From the NCBI RefSeq assembly GCF_001598295.1, contig NZ_BCYR01000008.1:186001-250000 (forward strand): a stretch of DNA of 64,000 nucleotides. Direction: 5' to 3'. Below the pieces are notes generated by a model. It did no database searches. It was not told where the DNA came from and saw only the letters and a program-made list of their open reading frames with translations. Shown here piece by piece: positions 46,712-57,932 of the stretch. The DNA is from Klebsiella ornithinolytica NBRC 105727 = ATCC 31898 (GTDB lineage Bacteria; Pseudomonadota; Gammaproteobacteria; Enterobacterales; Enterobacteriaceae). The translations under genes were made by a program, and so were the position numbers. Position 1 is the first letter of the stretch, and every line of letters begins with the position of its first letter.

Positions 46712-47652
46712 GAGTGCGCTCCTTCATGACGACGAATACGCGGGTCCAGCGCGGCATTGACCAGATCGACCGCCAGATTGCACAGGGCGAATACCACCAC
46801 CATGATAAGCGTAAAGCATTGAATCACAGGATAATCACGGTTAAAAATGGCCGAAACGGCATAGCGCCCGACGCCCGGCCAGGCAAAGATATTTTCGATG
46901 ATCATCGTCCCGCCGATCAGTTCGCCAATGTGCATTCCTACGGCGGTAATCATCGGTAGCGAGGCGTTGCGCAGAATGTGACGACGTTCGATTTGCCTGG
47001 CATTCAGGCCGCGCAGGCGAGCCCAGGTGACATGGCGCTGTCCGGCGACTTCCAGCATGCTGGCGCGCAGGAGGCGGGCGTTAATCGCCAGCGACATAAA
47101 CGCAATCGACACGGCCGGCAGGACGATATGCTGCCAGCTGCCGTAGCCCAGAGCTGGCAGCCACTGTAAATAGACCGAGAAGAACAGCACCAGCAAAAAG
47201 GCGAGCCAGAAGTTAGGCATCGACACGCCAAGAAAGGCGATGAGCCGCACGATGAAATCCGGCAAATGCTCGCGGTGACGCGCGGCCCAGATACCCAGCG
47301 GTACGGAGGTCAGCAGGATCAGCACCAGCGCCGCGCCCGCCAGCTGCAGCGTTGCGGGCAGGAAGCGCAGCACATCGTCAAGCACCGGACGCTGGGTGGC
47401 AAATGATACGCCAAAATCGAGATGTAGCGCCCGCCAGAGCCAGCGGCCGTACTGGACGACGAGCGGCTGATCCAATCCGAGCATCGTCCGCGTAGAGGCC
47501 ACCATATCCGGCGTGGGCGGCAGGTTTGAAAGCCGCAGATAGTCGAGCGCCGGGTCACCGGTGCCGAGGCGAAGCATCAGGAAGATAATCACCGAGGCGG
47601 CAAAAATCATCGGAACCATCAGCAGTATGCGTCGCAGCAGATAACGTTGCAT
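46708..47652 (-). CDS. nikB: Nickel ABC transporter permease NikB
   Basis: 314 residues, DppB/OppB-type permease. The N-terminus [20 protein letters not shown], the periplasmic loop [20 protein letters not shown] and the EAA-loop region [20 protein letters not shown] are typical. About six membrane helices are predicted. It overlaps nikC by 4 nt and adjoins nikA by one base. Confidence 0.96.
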   Translation of the reverse strand: MQRYLLRRILLMVPMIFAASVIIFLMLRLGTGDPALDYLRLSNLPPTPDMVASTRTMLGLDQPLVVQYGRWLWRALHLDFGVSFATQRPVLDDVLRFLPATLQLAGAALVLILLTSVPLGIWAARHREHLPDFIVRLIAFLGVSMPNFWLAFLLVLFFSVYLQWLPALGYGSWQHIVLPAVSIAFMSLAINARLLRASMLEVAGQRHVTWARLRGLNARQIERRHILRNASLPMITAVGMHIGELIGGTMIIENIFAWPGVGRYAVSAIFNRDYPVIQCFTLIMVVVFALCNLAVDLVNAALDPRIRRHEGAHS

Positions 47653-49220
47653 CAGGGATTCACCGGCTGGATCTGTTCGAACGGAATTTCAGCGGTAACC
47701 GCTGCGTAAGGAATCGCTCCCAGCTCGGGTTTTGCCACCACCATCATTGAGATATAGCTGACGGGCAGATAGACCGCGTCGTTGTGCAGACGGGTGAGAA
47801 TATCGCGATACAGCGCCTGGCGTTGCGCATCGTCGCTGGTGGTCAGAACCTGGCCAATCTCTTTATCAATCAGCTGCTTGTCCGCTAGCCCTTGCTGCGC
47901 CTGGTAATCGGCATGCGAGGGGACGCGCATTGAGCTCATAAAAGCGTGCGGGTCGTACGGCGCGCCCCAGGTACGGTTAAAAATCATGCCAAAGCGGCCG
48001 TCGCGCTGGCGGGCGTAAATGCTGCTCTCCTCTTCGCCAACCAGCGCCACATCCACCCCGACCTGGCGCATATCCGCTTGGATTATCTCCGCCATCGACT
48101 TACTCAGGGCATCGGTACCGATAAACGACAGTTCGATGTGCAGCGGCTGGCCATTCTTCTCGCGAATCGCTTTGCCCGCGGGCCTGACCCAACCGGCCTT
48201 TTCCAGCATGGCGTTGGCCTGCTGTGGGTCGTAGTGGCGCGGTTTCAGGCCAATATTGGCGTATGGCACGGAAGGGGCGAAAAGCGTGTCGGCCACCTGC
48301 TGCGTACCGTACAGCGCATTGTCGATCAGCGATTTTTTGTTCACCGCGTAATTCAGCGCTTCACGCACCGCCAGTTCGTTCGTGGGAGCTCTGGCGGAGT
48401 TCAGGGCCAGCATCACCGTTTCGACAGGCTGAGAGAGCTGGGTACGCCAGGCCGGGTTATGGCTGAAACGAGCGAAGGTATCCAGCGGCAGCAGGCCTTC
48501 GTTGCCGTAAAGCAGATCGATATCGCCGGTTTCAAAAGCGACGGCGCGGGTCATCGGGTCCGGAATCACTTTCACGGTCACCTGGCGGATCGCCGGTTTG
48601 TTACCCCAGTAGCGGTCGTTACGTACCAGCACATCATACTGGTTGAGCTGCGAGGTTTTCAGCACCCAGGGGCCGGTGCCGATCGGCGCTTTGATACCGT
48701 GCAGTGTTCCCCCTTCAACAAATTGCGAAGGGGCGATAAAACGGAACGGGCGCGGCAGCGCCAGCTCCTGCAAGAAAGGGTAGTAGGCGCTTTTGAGCGT
48801 AATCTGCAGCTGCGTATCGCTGAGCGCCCGTACGTCGGTAATCTGGTTGGTCAGCTCCAGCCAGGCATGGCGCTGCCGGTTAGCCAGCACCGCCTGGAAG
48901 TTGGCGACCGCGGCCTGCGCATTGAACGGCTCGCCGTTAGAAAACTGCACGTCGTTACGCAGGGTAAAGAGCCACACTTTCCCGTCTGCAGAGTGGCTCC
49001 AGCTGCTCGCCAGCCACGGCTTGACCGAACCATCCTGCTGGTATTTGACCAGCGGCTCGTAGACCATGCTTTGGGCAAACATTTGGTTGGGGGTATACAG
49101 ATGCGGATTCAGCGGACCCACGTTCACCGGCCAGGCGGTGGTGATGTCGTATGAAGCGGCGGCGGTCAGCAGAGGTGCGCAGGCGAGAAGCGCCAGCAGC
49201 GTGGTGCGGAAAATAGACAA
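47652..49220 (-). CDS. nikA: Periplasmic nickel-binding protein NikA
   Basis: 522 residues with a signal peptide ([22 protein letters not shown]), an extracytoplasmic solute-binding protein of the peptide/nickel family. It is close to E. coli NikA throughout, including [20 protein letters not shown] at the mature N-terminus and [20 protein letters not shown], which covers residues near the Ni-metallophore site. It delivers nickel, probably as a His or other chelate complex, to NikBC for hydrogenase and urease. It is the first gene of nikABCDER, behind the NikR operator. The antisense 402-codon frame across it is a shadow. Confidence 0.97.
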   Translation of the reverse strand: MSIFRTTLLALLACAPLLTAAASYDITTAWPVNVGPLNPHLYTPNQMFAQSMVYEPLVKYQQDGSVKPWLASSWSHSADGKVWLFTLRNDVQFSNGEPFNAQAAVANFQAVLANRQRHAWLELTNQITDVRALSDTQLQITLKSAYYPFLQELALPRPFRFIAPSQFVEGGTLHGIKAPIGTGPWVLKTSQLNQYDVLVRNDRYWGNKPAIRQVTVKVIPDPMTRAVAFETGDIDLLYGNEGLLPLDTFARFSHNPAWRTQLSQPVETVMLALNSARAPTNELAVREALNYAVNKKSLIDNALYGTQQVADTLFAPSVPYANIGLKPRHYDPQQANAMLEKAGWVRPAGKAIREKNGQPLHIELSFIGTDALSKSMAEIIQADMRQVGVDVALVGEEESSIYARQRDGRFGMIFNRTWGAPYDPHAFMSSMRVPSHADYQAQQGLADKQLIDKEIGQVLTTSDDAQRQALYRDILTRLHNDAVYLPVSYISMMVVAKPELGAIPYAAVTAEIPFEQIQPVNP

Positions 49221-49245
49221 GGTCTTTATCTCAACAGGAAGGAAA

Positions 49246-49273
49246 GTATGATGATTTTAATAATTCATCATAC
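49246..49273 (-). promoter_or_regulatory. NikR operator upstream of nikA
   Basis: GTATGA at 49246-49251, 16 nt, then TCATAC at 49268-49273: an exact match to the NikR palindrome GTATGA-N16-TCATAC. It lies 26 nt upstream of the nikA start, where bound NikR would block transcription. A half-like FNR site (TTGAT at about 49289-49293 on the minus strand) lies further upstream but lacks a good second half. Confidence 0.95.
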
Positions 49274-49415
49274 TTCAGGCCTAACCTGGATCAATCTCAG
49301 GACGGAAAGTATAAGAATTTCATATACCCACTTCGTCCGTCAGGTTGTCTGCCGGTCAGCCAGGTCGAGACAACGTAAAGGATTCGTGGCCCGAAGGCTC
49401 GCGCAAGCGGGCGAT

Positions 49416-50276
49416 TCAGGGCGCCCGGAACAGCGCCAGCAGCGTGGCGAGCTGCTCATCAATGGGCGCCAGATCGCGTTTGACGATCAGATGCAGCGGC
49501 GTGGCGCGTCGGGCGCCGTGGCTGAGCGGCAATATTTTCAACAGACCCTGATCCAACCGGGAGCGGATGCGCTCTTCCGGGAGCCAGCCGAAGCCAACCT
49601 GATAGAGCACCGCATCGATAGCGGCATCAATGGTGGAAAATGTCCACGCATCGCGCCCTGTCTGCGGGTCGTCGCTGCGATCGGCGATACGCACCAGCGG
49701 CCAGGAGGCCAGCGCACTGTCGTCGAGGGGGCCGCTCAGTCTGGCAAGCGGATGGTCCCGGTGGGCAACGGCAACAAAATCAATGTTCATCAGCCATTCG
49801 CCGCGTCCGGTAATATCCTGGCGGCGGGTGAGAACCATCACGTCGGCTTCGCTGCGGGCCTCCTGCTCATCTTTCATGTTTTCGAGGACTTCGGTCAGCC
49901 TCACCTGAGTCTGCGGATGGCGTTGCTGAAACTGGCGCAGAATGGCGAACAGCCGTTCGCGAGGGAAAATACTGTCCACAACCAGGTCCAGACGGGTTCG
50001 TGCGCCGTTGTGCAGGGTCGCCGCGCGGGTTTCAACGTATGAAAATGCCTGCAGGAGCGGTTTTACCTGGCTTAGCAGCAGCTCCCCGGCCGGAGTGAGT
50101 ACCGCGCGGCGGCCAGAGGGGTGCAGCAGCGCGACACCCAGTCTTTCCTGCAGCAGGGCGAGGTTATAGCTCACCGAGGACTGGCTGCGATGAGTCTCTT
50201 CTGCTGCTTTTGCGAAGCTACCCAGCTCGATGACTTTTTCCAGCAAGGCCCACTGTTCCAGCGTTGTTTTGTGCAT
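49416..50276 (-). CDS. LysR-type regulator divergent from padC
   Basis: 286 residues: an N-terminal helix-turn-helix (LLEKVIELGSFAKAAEETHR, then SQSSVSYNLALLQERLGVAL) and a LysR substrate-binding domain starting near residue 90. It lies back to back with the phenolic acid decarboxylase gene with 100 bp between them, so it is the likely activator or repressor of padC, responding to a hydroxycinnamic acid. That is inferred from arrangement. PadR, the regulator of this enzyme in Gram-positive bacteria, belongs to a different family. Confidence 0.85.
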   Translation of the reverse strand: MHKTTLEQWALLEKVIELGSFAKAAEETHRSQSSVSYNLALLQERLGVALLHPSGRRAVLTPAGELLLSQVKPLLQAFSYVETRAATLHNGARTRLDLVVDSIFPRERLFAILRQFQQRHPQTQVRLTEVLENMKDEQEARSEADVMVLTRRQDITGRGEWLMNIDFVAVAHRDHPLARLSGPLDDSALASWPLVRIADRSDDPQTGRDAWTFSTIDAAIDAVLYQVGFGWLPEERIRSRLDQGLLKILPLSHGARRATPLHLIVKRDLAPIDEQLATLLALFRAP

Positions 50277-50293
50277 GATTTATCGAAAAAGTG

Positions 50294-50325
50294 AATGAAT
50301 TTCATCAAAACATAGCGTTATTCAT
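50294..50325. promoter_or_regulatory. Candidate LysR operator region of padC
   Basis: ATGAATTTCAT (50295-50305) is an 11-bp palindrome, and its half ATGAAT is inverted again as ATTCAT at 50320-50325. This cluster of related half sites in the 100-bp gap is the best candidate site for the divergent LysR protein. Confidence 0.35.
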
Positions 50326-50376
50326 CCATTTTTTAAAGCAGTATGCTTGTTCTCAACACATAGAGGAGAACAGATT

Positions 50377-50907
50377 ATGAGCTCATTTGACCAACATGAC
50401 CTGAGCGGTTTTATCGGCAAACATCTGGTTTATACCTACGATAACGGCTGGAATTACGAAATTTACGTGAAAAACGCCCACACCCTGGATTACCGCATTC
50501 ACAGCGGTATCGTCGCGAATCGTTGGGTGAAAGATCAGCAGGCTTACATCGTTCGCGTCGGCGAAAGCATCTACAAAATTTCCTGGACCGAACCGACCGG
50601 CACTGATGTGAGTCTGATCGTAAACCTCGGCGACAAACTGTTTCACGGCACCATCTTCTTCCCGCGCTGGGTGATGAATAATCCGGAAAAAACCGTCTGC
50701 TTCCAGAACGATCATATCCCGCTGATGGTTTCTTACCGTGAAGCCGGACCGGCTTACCCGACGGAAGTGATTGACGAGTTCGCCACCATCACCTTTATAC
50801 GTGATTGCGGCGCGGATAATAACAGCGTCATTAATTGCCCGGCTAATCAATTACCGGCTGACTTTCCTGCAAATTTGTCATCTACCGGAAATGATTTTGT
50901 GAGCTAA
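50377..50907 (+). CDS. padC: Phenolic acid decarboxylase PadC
   Basis: 176 residues. The small beta-barrel decarboxylase converts p-coumaric, ferulic and caffeic acids to the 4-vinylphenols without cofactor. The family segment LVYTYDNGWNYEIYVKN with the paired tyrosines, the Arg-containing DYRIHSGIVANRW, the active-site Glu in VGESIYKISWTEPTG and FFPRWVMNNPEKTVCFQNDH are present. The start at 50377 (MSSFDQHDLSGF) follows AGAGGAGAA; an ATG 30 nt upstream lacks family support. The C-terminal tail after ATITFIRDCG is longer and variable, as is common. Plant-material detoxification fits the cellulose and pectin-sugar genes in the same segment. Confidence 0.93.
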   Translation: MSSFDQHDLSGFIGKHLVYTYDNGWNYEIYVKNAHTLDYRIHSGIVANRWVKDQQAYIVRVGESIYKISWTEPTGTDVSLIVNLGDKLFHGTIFFPRWVMNNPEKTVCFQNDHIPLMVSYREAGPAYPTEVIDEFATITFIRDCGADNNSVINCPANQLPADFPANLSSTGNDFVS

Positions 50908-50959
50908 GATGTGTTTTTGAAATTCAGATTGCAGAATAAAATTCTATTTATTGTTTAAC

Positions 50960-50976
50960 TGTTTAATGTCTGTTTA
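50960..50976 (+). promoter_or_regulatory. PhoP box upstream of arnB
   Basis: TGTTTA-ATGTC-TGTTTA is an exact match to the PhoP direct repeat (T/G)GTTTA-N5-(T/G)GTTTA. A further TGTTTA copy sits just upstream at 50952-50957. It lies about 300 nt before arnB, so it would drive a distal promoter. Direct PhoP control of this operon in Klebsiella has been described. Confidence 0.8.
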
Positions 50977-51105
50977 CTTTACTACATCGTGCTCCTGTTT
51001 TGCCCATAAACGGGAGCCGGTTTCCCACTCTTCCCCCGCGTTGTCATTTGTAAATTCCATTTAAAAACAATTGATTATTGTCTATTCGGCAAATTATATT
51101 AATTT

Positions 51106-51122
51106 CTTAATATTATCCTAAG
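51106..51122 (+). promoter_or_regulatory. PmrA box upstream of arnB
   Basis: CTTAAT-ATTAT-CCTAAG matches the PmrA repeat CTTAAK-N5-CTTAAK with a single departure (C for T at the second base of the second half). It lies 153 nt before the arnB start, with TAAATT as a possible -10 eleven nt downstream. Confidence 0.8.
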
Positions 51123-51274
51123 CAACCCCGTCTAAATTTAATAACGTCAAATACCCTGGAATGAAAAGTGGCATTGAAGAGATTCCATTTTCATTTTGTT
51201 TAAGTCCGCTGGCGCAGGATATTTTTTCTATCGACCCGCAACCCTGAAAGGGTCATATACAGAACAGGAAAATG

Positions 51275-52414
51275 ATGAGCGAATTTTTGCCGTTTTCGCG
51301 CCCGTCGATGGGCGACGCAGAGCTGGCTGCGCTGCGTGAAGTTTTGCAATCGGGCTGGATTACTACCGGACCGAAAAACCAGGCGTTGGAAGAGGCATTC
51401 TGCACGCTGACCGGCAACCGTCACGCCGTGGCGGTGAGTTCGGCGACCGGTGGCATGCACGTCACGCTGATGGCGTTGGGCATTGGCCCGGGCGATGAAG
51501 TCATCACGCCATCCCAGACCTGGGTTTCCACGCTGAACATGATCTGTCTGCTGGGCGCGACACCGGTGATGATCGATGTCGATCGCGACAATCTGATGAT
51601 TACCGCCGAGGCGGTTGAAGCGGCGATTACCCCCAACACCAAAGCGATTATTCCCGTGCACTACGCGGGCGCGCCTGCGGATATCGACGCGATTCGCGCC
51701 GTGGCAGAACGTCACGGTATCCCGGTGATTGAAGATGCCGCGCACGCGGCGGGAACGTATTACAAGGGCAAACATGTGGGCGGTCGCGGCTGCGCGATCT
51801 TCTCATTTCACGCCATTAAAAATATGACCTGCGCCGAAGGCGGACTGATCGTGACCGATGACGATGCGCTGGCATCGCGCATTCGTAGCCTGAAATTCCA
51901 CGGTCTTGGCGTCGATGCCTATGACCGTCAGACGCATGGTCGGGCGCCGCAGGCGGAGGTGATTTCGCCGGGCTTCAAATACAATCTGGCCGATATCAAC
52001 GCCGCGCTGGCGCTGGTACAGCTGGATAAACTGGCCCATGCCAACCAGCGTCGTAGCGAGATTGCCCAACGCTATCTGCGCGAGCTGGCGGATACGCCGT
52101 TTAAGCCGCTGGCGATACCGGAATGGGAACACCAGCACGCCTGGCACCTGTTTATTATTCGCGTGGATGAAGCGACCTGCGGAATCAGCCGCGATGCGTT
52201 GATGGAAAAACTGAAAGCCATGGGCATCGGCACCGGCCTGCACTTCCGTGCGGCCCACACGCAAAAATATTACCGCGAGCGTTTCCCGACGCTTTCCTTA
52301 CCGAATACGGAATGGAACAGCGCGCGTATCTGTTCACTCCCTTTGTTCCCGGATATGACCGACGATGACGTCACTCGGGTCATTTCCGCGCTGCACCAGC
52401 TGTCAGGATGTTGA
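51275..52414 (+). CDS. arnB: UDP-Ara4O aminotransferase ArnB
   Basis: 379 residues, a PLP-dependent DegT/DnrJ/EryC1-family aminotransferase that converts UDP-4-keto-arabinose to UDP-L-Ara4N using glutamate. The PLP lysine lies in [15 protein letters not shown] near residue 188, and the phosphate-binding [20 protein letters not shown] segment is present. Tandem ATG codons (51272, 51275) follow AGGA; the second matches the usual [10 protein letters not shown] start. First gene of arnBCADTEF. Confidence 0.97.
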   Translation: MSEFLPFSRPSMGDAELAALREVLQSGWITTGPKNQALEEAFCTLTGNRHAVAVSSATGGMHVTLMALGIGPGDEVITPSQTWVSTLNMICLLGATPVMIDVDRDNLMITAEAVEAAITPNTKAIIPVHYAGAPADIDAIRAVAERHGIPVIEDAAHAAGTYYKGKHVGGRGCAIFSFHAIKNMTCAEGGLIVTDDDALASRIRSLKFHGLGVDAYDRQTHGRAPQAEVISPGFKYNLADINAALALVQLDKLAHANQRRSEIAQRYLRELADTPFKPLAIPEWEHQHAWHLFIIRVDEATCGISRDALMEKLKAMGIGTGLHFRAAHTQKYYRERFPTLSLPNTEWNSARICSLPLFPDMTDDDVTRVISALHQLSGC

Positions 52415-52415
52415 T

Positions 52416-53399
52416 ATGTTTACTTACCCACCCGTGAAAAAAGTCTCGGTCGTTATTCCGGTTTATAACGAACAGGAGAGCCTGCCTGAGCTGATTCGCC
52501 GTACGGATGCCGCCTGCGCGACGCTGGGCCGCCAGTATGAGATTCTGCTGGTCGACGATGGCAGCAGCGATGATTCTGCCCGCATGCTGACCGAGGCTGC
52601 TGAAGCCGAAGGCAGCCATGTGGTCGCGGTGTTGCTTAACCGCAACTATGGCCAGCACTCGGCAATTATGGCGGGATTCAGCCATGTGACCGGCGATCTG
52701 ATTATTACCCTTGATGCCGACCTGCAAAACCCACCGGAAGAGATCCCGCGCCTGGTGGCGAAGGCGGACGAAGGTTACGACGTGGTCGGTACCGTTCGGC
52801 AGAACCGCCAGGACACCTTCTTCCGTAAAAGCGCGTCGAAGATGATCAACCGCCTGATTCAGCGCACCACCGGTAAAGCGATGGGGGACTACGGCTGCAT
52901 GCTGCGCGCCTATCGCCGCCACATTATCGACGCGATGCTCAATTGCCATGAACGCAGTACGTTTATCCCGATTCTGGCAAATACCTTCGCGCGCCGGGCG
53001 GTCGAAATCCCGGTGATGCACGCGGAGCGTGAATTTGGCGATTCCAAATACAGCTTTATGCGCCTGATTAATCTGATGTACGACCTGGTGACCTGTTTGA
53101 CCACCACGCCGCTGCGTCTGCTGAGCGTCTTTGGCAGCGTGATTGCCCTGCTGGGCTTCGCTTTCGCCTTCCTGCTGGTGTTCCTGCGACTGGTATTTGG
53201 CCCGCAATGGGCGGCGGAAGGGGTGTTCATGCTGTTTGCCGTACTGTTCATGTTCATCGGTGCCCAGTTTGTCGGCATGGGGCTGCTCGGGGAGTATATC
53301 GGACGCATCTATAACGATGTCCGCGCCCGTCCCCGCTACTTTATTCAACGTGTTGTTCGTCAGCCGGAAACGGCGTCTCAAGAGGAAGATCGTTCATGA
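52416..53399 (+). CDS. arnC: Undecaprenyl-phosphate Ara4FN transferase ArnC
   Basis: 327 residues. An N-terminal GT2 glycosyltransferase domain ([38 protein letters not shown]) transfers formylated Ara4N from UDP to undecaprenyl phosphate. Two C-terminal membrane helices ([20 protein letters not shown] and [20 protein letters not shown]) anchor it in the inner membrane. The start is one base after the arnB stop; it overlaps arnA by 4 nt. Confidence 0.97.
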   Translation: MFTYPPVKKVSVVIPVYNEQESLPELIRRTDAACATLGRQYEILLVDDGSSDDSARMLTEAAEAEGSHVVAVLLNRNYGQHSAIMAGFSHVTGDLIITLDADLQNPPEEIPRLVAKADEGYDVVGTVRQNRQDTFFRKSASKMINRLIQRTTGKAMGDYGCMLRAYRRHIIDAMLNCHERSTFIPILANTFARRAVEIPVMHAEREFGDSKYSFMRLINLMYDLVTCLTTTPLRLLSVFGSVIALLGFAFAFLLVFLRLVFGPQWAAEGVFMLFAVLFMFIGAQFVGMGLLGEYIGRIYNDVRARPRYFIQRVVRQPETASQEEDRS

Positions 53400-55381
53400 A
53401 AGCTGTAGTCTTCGCTTATCACGATATGGGTTGTGCTGGCATTCAGTCTCTGCTGGATTCCGGGTATGAAATCGCCGCTATTTTCACCCATCCGGATAAC
53501 CCTGGCGAAAACCATTTCTTTGGCTCGGTTGCGCGTATTGCTGCTGAACAAGGTATCCCGGTGTGGGCACCTGAAGATGTTAACCACCCGCTGTGGATTG
53601 AACGCATTCGCGACATGAAGCCGGACGTCCTGTTCTCTTTCTACTATCGCAACATGCTGGGCGACGATATCCTCAGCCTTGCACCAAAAGGCGGCTTTAA
53701 CCTGCACGGTTCTCTGCTGCCGCAATATCGCGGCCGCGCGCCGCTGAACTGGGTGCTGGTTAACGGTGAAACGGAAACCGGCGTGACTCTGCATCGCATG
53801 GTCAGCCGTGCGGATGCCGGCGCTATCGTGGCGCAGCAGACGGTTGCTATCGGCGCGGATGATGTCGCGCTGACCCTGCATCGCAAGCTGTGCGCCGCGG
53901 CGTCAGAGCTGCTGAACCAGGCCCTGCCGGCGATTCGTGAAGATAAAATCCAGGATCGTGCGCAGGATGAAAGCCAGGCCACCTACGTTGGTCGCCGTAC
54001 GCCGGAAGATGGCCGTCTCGACTGGGACAAACCTGCGCTGACGCTGCATAACCTGGTCCGCGCCGTTTCCGATCCGTGGCCGGGCGCGTTTGGCTATGTT
54101 GGTGCGAATAAATTTATCGTCTGGAAATCCCGCGTGCGCCAGGACCTGGCCGCGGCGAAGCCTGGAACGGTGATGTCGACCTCTCCGCTGGTGATCGCTT
54201 GCCAGGATGGCGCGCTGGAGATCGTAACCGGTCAAACCGAGCGCGGCGTTTACATGCAGGGTACGCAGCTGGCGCAGGCGCTGGGGCTGGTATCCGGTGC
54301 GGTACTGAGCAGCAAGCCGGTTGTGGCGATTAAACGCCGTACCCGCGTGCTGATCCTTGGCGTGAACGGTTTTATCGGTAACCACCTGACCGAGCGTCTG
54401 CTCGCCGACGACAACTATGAAATCTATGGTCTGGATATCGGGTCGGACGCGATCGGTCGTTTCCTGGGCAACCCGCGCTTCCACTTCGTTGAAGGCGATA
54501 TCAGCATTCACTCCGAGTGGATCGAATACCACATTAAGAAATGCGACGTGGTACTGCCGCTGGTGGCCATCGCGACGCCAATCGAATATACCCGCAACCC
54601 GCTGCGCGTGTTCGAGCTGGACTTCGAAGAGAACCTGAAGATCATCCGCGACTGTGTGAAATACGATAAGCGCATTATCTTCCCGTCGACCTCCGAAGTG
54701 TACGGCATGTGCACCGACAAAAACTTCGACGAAGACACCTCAAACCTGGTGGTGGGCCCGATCAACAAACAGCGCTGGATTTACTCGGTATCGAAGCAGC
54801 TGCTCGACCGCGTTATCTGGGCCTATGGCGACAAGTCCGGCCTGCGCTTCACCCTGTTCCGTCCGTTTAACTGGATGGGACCGCGTCTGGATAACCTGAA
54901 TGCCGCACGTATCGGCAGCTCTCGTGCGATTACTCAGCTGATCCTGAACCTGGTTGAAGGTTCGCCGATCAAGCTTATCGAAGGCGGTAAACAAAAACGC
55001 TGCTTCACCGATATTAGCGATGGTATTGAAGCGCTGTTCCGCATTATCGAGAACAAAGACGGCCGCTGCGACGGGCAGATTATCAACATCGGTAACCCGG
55101 AAAACGAAGCCAGTATTAAAGAGCTGGCGGAGATGCTGCTGGCGTGCTTCGAGCGTCATCCGCTGCGCAATAACTTCCCGCCGTTCGCCGGTTTCCGCGA
55201 CGTCGAGAGCAGCGATTACTACGGTAAAGGCTATCAGGACGTGGAGCATCGTAAGCCGAGCATTCGTAACGCGAAGCGCTGTCTGAACTGGACGCCGACG
55301 GTTCCGATGGAAGAAACCGTGGAGCATACGCTCGACTTCTTCCTGCGTACGGTTGAGCTGGTGGACGACAAGACATCATGA
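53396..55381 (+). CDS. arnA: Bifunctional UDP-glucuronate decarboxylase/UDP-Ara4N formyltransferase ArnA
   Basis: 661 residues with two enzymes. The N-terminal formyltransferase (about 1-300) contains [18 protein letters not shown] with the catalytic Asn/His and a later Asp. The C-terminal dehydrogenase-decarboxylase (about 314-660) has the NAD motif [15 protein letters not shown] and the catalytic Ser-Glu-Tyr region [15 protein letters not shown] plus the [10 protein letters not shown] Tyr-Lys pair. It first oxidises and decarboxylates UDP-GlcA and later formylates the ArnB product. Both halves are complete. Confidence 0.98.
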   Translation: MKAVVFAYHDMGCAGIQSLLDSGYEIAAIFTHPDNPGENHFFGSVARIAAEQGIPVWAPEDVNHPLWIERIRDMKPDVLFSFYYRNMLGDDILSLAPKGGFNLHGSLLPQYRGRAPLNWVLVNGETETGVTLHRMVSRADAGAIVAQQTVAIGADDVALTLHRKLCAAASELLNQALPAIREDKIQDRAQDESQATYVGRRTPEDGRLDWDKPALTLHNLVRAVSDPWPGAFGYVGANKFIVWKSRVRQDLAAAKPGTVMSTSPLVIACQDGALEIVTGQTERGVYMQGTQLAQALGLVSGAVLSSKPVVAIKRRTRVLILGVNGFIGNHLTERLLADDNYEIYGLDIGSDAIGRFLGNPRFHFVEGDISIHSEWIEYHIKKCDVVLPLVAIATPIEYTRNPLRVFELDFEENLKIIRDCVKYDKRIIFPSTSEVYGMCTDKNFDEDTSNLVVGPINKQRWIYSVSKQLLDRVIWAYGDKSGLRFTLFRPFNWMGPRLDNLNAARIGSSRAITQLILNLVEGSPIKLIEGGKQKRCFTDISDGIEALFRIIENKDGRCDGQIINIGNPENEASIKELAEMLLACFERHPLRNNFPPFAGFRDVESSDYYGKGYQDVEHRKPSIRNAKRCLNWTPTVPMEETVEHTLDFFLRTVELVDDKTS

Positions 55382-56280
55382 AACAGGTCGGCTTACGCAT
55401 AGATGTCGATACCTTTCGCGGTACCCGGGACGGGGTACCGCGTCTGCTGAGCCTGTTGGGCCAGCACGGGGTTCAGGCAAGCTTCTTCTTCAGCGTTGGG
55501 CCGGACAATATGGGGCGCCATTTATGGCGCCTGATAAAACCGAAGTTTCTGTGGAAGATGCTGCGCTCAAACGCCGCTTCGCTGTACGGCTGGGATATTT
55601 TGCTGGCCGGCACCGCATGGCCTGGGCGACGGATTGGCGCGGGTAATGAAGAGGTTATCCGTGCGACGGCGCAGGCGCATGAAGTGGGTCTGCATGCCTG
55701 GGATCATTACAGCTGGCAGGCATGGAGCGGCGTCTGGCCACAGGAACGGCTGGCGCTGGAGGTCGAACGCGGCCTGCTCGAGCTGGAGCGGATCATCGGC
55801 CGGTCGGTCACCTGTTCCGCCGTGGCGGGCTGGCGCGCGGATCAGCGGGTGATTAAAGCCAAAGAGTCCTTCAATTTCCTCTACAACAGCGACTGCCGGG
55901 GCTCGCGCCCCTTCCTGCCGTTGCTGGGCGACAAGGTGACAGGTACGGTGCAGATCCCCGTTACGCTGCCTACCTGGGATGAAGTGGTCGGCAGTCGCGT
56001 CGATGCCGGGGGCTTCAATCGCTATCTGCTGGATTGTATTCACCGGGATAGCGGTACGCCGGTCTACACCATTCATGCTGAAGTGGAAGGCATTGCCTTC
56101 GCGCAGCAGTTTGATGAACTGCTGACGATGGCCGCACAGGAAGAAATCCAGTTTTGCCCGCTGAGCCAACTGCTGCCCGCAGATTTTAGCGAGCTGCCGC
56201 TGGGTAAAGTGGTTCGCGGTGAATTGGCCGGCCGGGAAGGCTGGCTTGGGCGTGAACAATTATTGAGTCAGGACGTATGA
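55378..56280 (+). CDS. arnD: Undecaprenyl-Ara4FN deformylase ArnD
   Basis: 300 residues of the NodB/polysaccharide deacetylase family. The metal-binding Asp is in [20 protein letters not shown], and the His pair in [15 protein letters not shown] corresponds to the H-x3-H motif. Deformylation on undecaprenyl phosphate makes the pathway irreversible before flipping. It overlaps arnA and arnT by 4 nt each. Confidence 0.96.
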   Translation: MKQVGLRIDVDTFRGTRDGVPRLLSLLGQHGVQASFFFSVGPDNMGRHLWRLIKPKFLWKMLRSNAASLYGWDILLAGTAWPGRRIGAGNEEVIRATAQAHEVGLHAWDHYSWQAWSGVWPQERLALEVERGLLELERIIGRSVTCSAVAGWRADQRVIKAKESFNFLYNSDCRGSRPFLPLLGDKVTGTVQIPVTLPTWDEVVGSRVDAGGFNRYLLDCIHRDSGTPVYTIHAEVEGIAFAQQFDELLTMAAQEEIQFCPLSQLLPADFSELPLGKVVRGELAGREGWLGREQLLSQDV

Positions 56281-57932
56281 AAAGCATTCGTTATAGCGTC
56301 TCTTTAGTGGTGTTATTTGCGCTGTATTATCTACTTCCGTTGAATTTCCGACTGCTCTGGCAGCCTGATGAAACGCGCTATGCGGAGATCAGCCGCGAGA
56401 TGCTGGCGTCCGGTGACTGGGTGGTGCCGCATTTTCTCGGGCTGCGCTATTTTGAAAAACCAATTGCCGGATACTGGATTAACAGCATCGGGCAGTGGTT
56501 GTTTGGCCACAATAACTTTGCCGTGCGCTTTGGCTCGGTCTTCTCCATTAGCGTCACCGCGCTGCTGATTGCGTGGCTGGCATGGCGCATCTGGCAGGAC
56601 AAACGGGTGGCGATTCTGTCCGCCGTGATCTTCCTGACCGCACTGCTGGTCTACGGTATTGGCACCTATGCGGTGCTGGACCCGATGATCACCCTGTGGA
56701 TGGCGCTGGCGATGTGCAGTTTCTGGGGCGCCGCTCAGGCGCAGACCCGAAACGGTAAAATCATCGGCTACGCGCTGCTGGGGGCGGCCTGTGGAATGGG
56801 GGTGATGACCAAAGGCTTCCTGGCGCTGGCGGTGCCGGTTGTCGGGGTTCTGCCGTGGGTGATTGCCCAGAAGCGCTGGCGTGAAGTGTTGACCTACGGC
56901 TGGCTGGCGGTGGGGGTCTGTATCCTGACGGTGCTGCCCTGGGGCCTGGCTATCGCCAAACGCGAACCGGACTTCTGGCGCTATTTCTTCTGGGTGGAGC
57001 ATATTCAACGCTTTGCCGAGAAAGATGCCCAGCACAAGGCGCCGTTCTGGTATTACATCCCGTTCCTGTTCGCCGGAAGTCTGCCGTGGCTGGCGCTGCT
57101 GCCCGGGGCGCTGAAGCGCGGCTGGAGCGAGCGCGATGATGTGCGCGGCGCGCTGTATCTGCTTGGCTGGGTGGCGATGCCGTTCCTGTTTTTCAGTATC
57201 GCCAAAGGGAAACTGCCGACCTACATTCTGCCGTGCTTCGGGCCGCTGTCGATTCTGATGGCTCGCTATGGGCTGGATGCGGCGAAGGCGGGAGCGAAGG
57301 CGCTGCGCATTAACGGCCTCATCAACCTGATCTTTGGCCTGGTGGGTCTGATTGCCGTGCTGGTGGTGTCGCCGTGGGGCGTGATGCATAAACCGGTCTG
57401 GACGCAGATTGAGCTGTATAAATGTCTGCTGGCGGCGATTGCGTTTGCCGTCTGGGCGCTGATGGGCTGGCTGGCGATGAAAGATAACGGCCGTCGCTGG
57501 ACATTAGCCGCCTGCTGTCCTCTGGGGCTGGCGCTGCTGATTGGCTTTGCCATTCCTGACCGGGTGATTGATAGTAAGCAACCGCAGTTCATGGTCGATA
57601 TCATTGGTGAATCGCTGGCGCCAAGCCGCTATGTGCTGAGCAACAACGTCGGCATTGCCGCCGGTCTGGCGTGGGAACTCAAGCGTAACGATATCATCAT
57701 GTATGACAAGCAGGGCGAACTGAAGTACGGTTTAGACTGGCCGGATGCGAAGAATGGCTTTGTGAGCCAGAGTGAGTTTGCCAGCTGGCTGGCAGCGCAT
57801 CGCCAGGAAGGACCGGTATCGCTGGTGCTGCTGATGGACAAAGGAGAAAACATGGCCGATTTACCTCTACCGAAACCTGACAACACCTACGTGTTGGAGC
57901 GGGTTGTGTTTCTCCAGTATCTGCCGCAATGA
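56277..57932 (+). CDS. arnT: Lipid A 4-amino-4-deoxy-L-arabinose transferase ArnT
   Basis: 551 residues, a GT-C/GT83 glycosyltransferase with about 12 membrane helices. The first periplasmic loop carries the catalytic acidic residue region [20 protein letters not shown], and [20 protein letters not shown] is typical. It moves Ara4N from undecaprenyl phosphate to lipid A phosphates on the outer face of the inner membrane, lowering negative charge and polymyxin binding. It overlaps arnD and arnE by 4 nt. Confidence 0.97.
   Translation: MKSIRYSVSLVVLFALYYLLPLNFRLLWQPDETRYAEISREMLASGDWVVPHFLGLRYFEKPIAGYWINSIGQWLFGHNNFAVRFGSVFSISVTALLIAWLAWRIWQDKRVAILSAVIFLTALLVYGIGTYAVLDPMITLWMALAMCSFWGAAQAQTRNGKIIGYALLGAACGMGVMTKGFLALAVPVVGVLPWVIAQKRWREVLTYGWLAVGVCILTVLPWGLAIAKREPDFWRYFFWVEHIQRFAEKDAQHKAPFWYYIPFLFAGSLPWLALLPGALKRGWSERDDVRGALYLLGWVAMPFLFFSIAKGKLPTYILPCFGPLSILMARYGLDAAKAGAKALRINGLINLIFGLVGLIAVLVVSPWGVMHKPVWTQIELYKCLLAAIAFAVWALMGWLAMKDNGRRWTLAACCPLGLALLIGFAIPDRVIDSKQPQFMVDIIGESLAPSRYVLSNNVGIAAGLAWELKRNDIIMYDKQGELKYGLDWPDAKNGFVSQSEFASWLAAHRQEGPVSLVLLMDKGENMADLPLPKPDNTYVLERVVFLQYLPQ

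Larger units (their letters stand above)
50908..51274 (+). promoter_or_regulatory. Regulatory region of the arn operon
   Basis: 367 bp without a gene. It contains a PhoP box (50960-50976) and a PmrA box (51106-51122), both listed separately, and a possible -10 TAAATT at 51133-51138. The section 51040-51140 is very AT-rich. The arnB ribosome site AGGA is at 51266-51269. Confidence 0.7.

Noticed and set aside
47946-49154. 402-codon open frame antisense to nikA
   Set aside because: Shadow of a conserved gene; composition is dominated by Arg, Gln and His and no family is recognised.
49285-49298. FNR site upstream of nikA
   Set aside because: TTGAT is present on the minus strand but the second half (GTTAG for ATCAA) does not match.
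50995-51025. Terminator hairpin after padC (GGGA/TCCC)
   Set aside because: Stem of only four base pairs without a T-run; not convincing.
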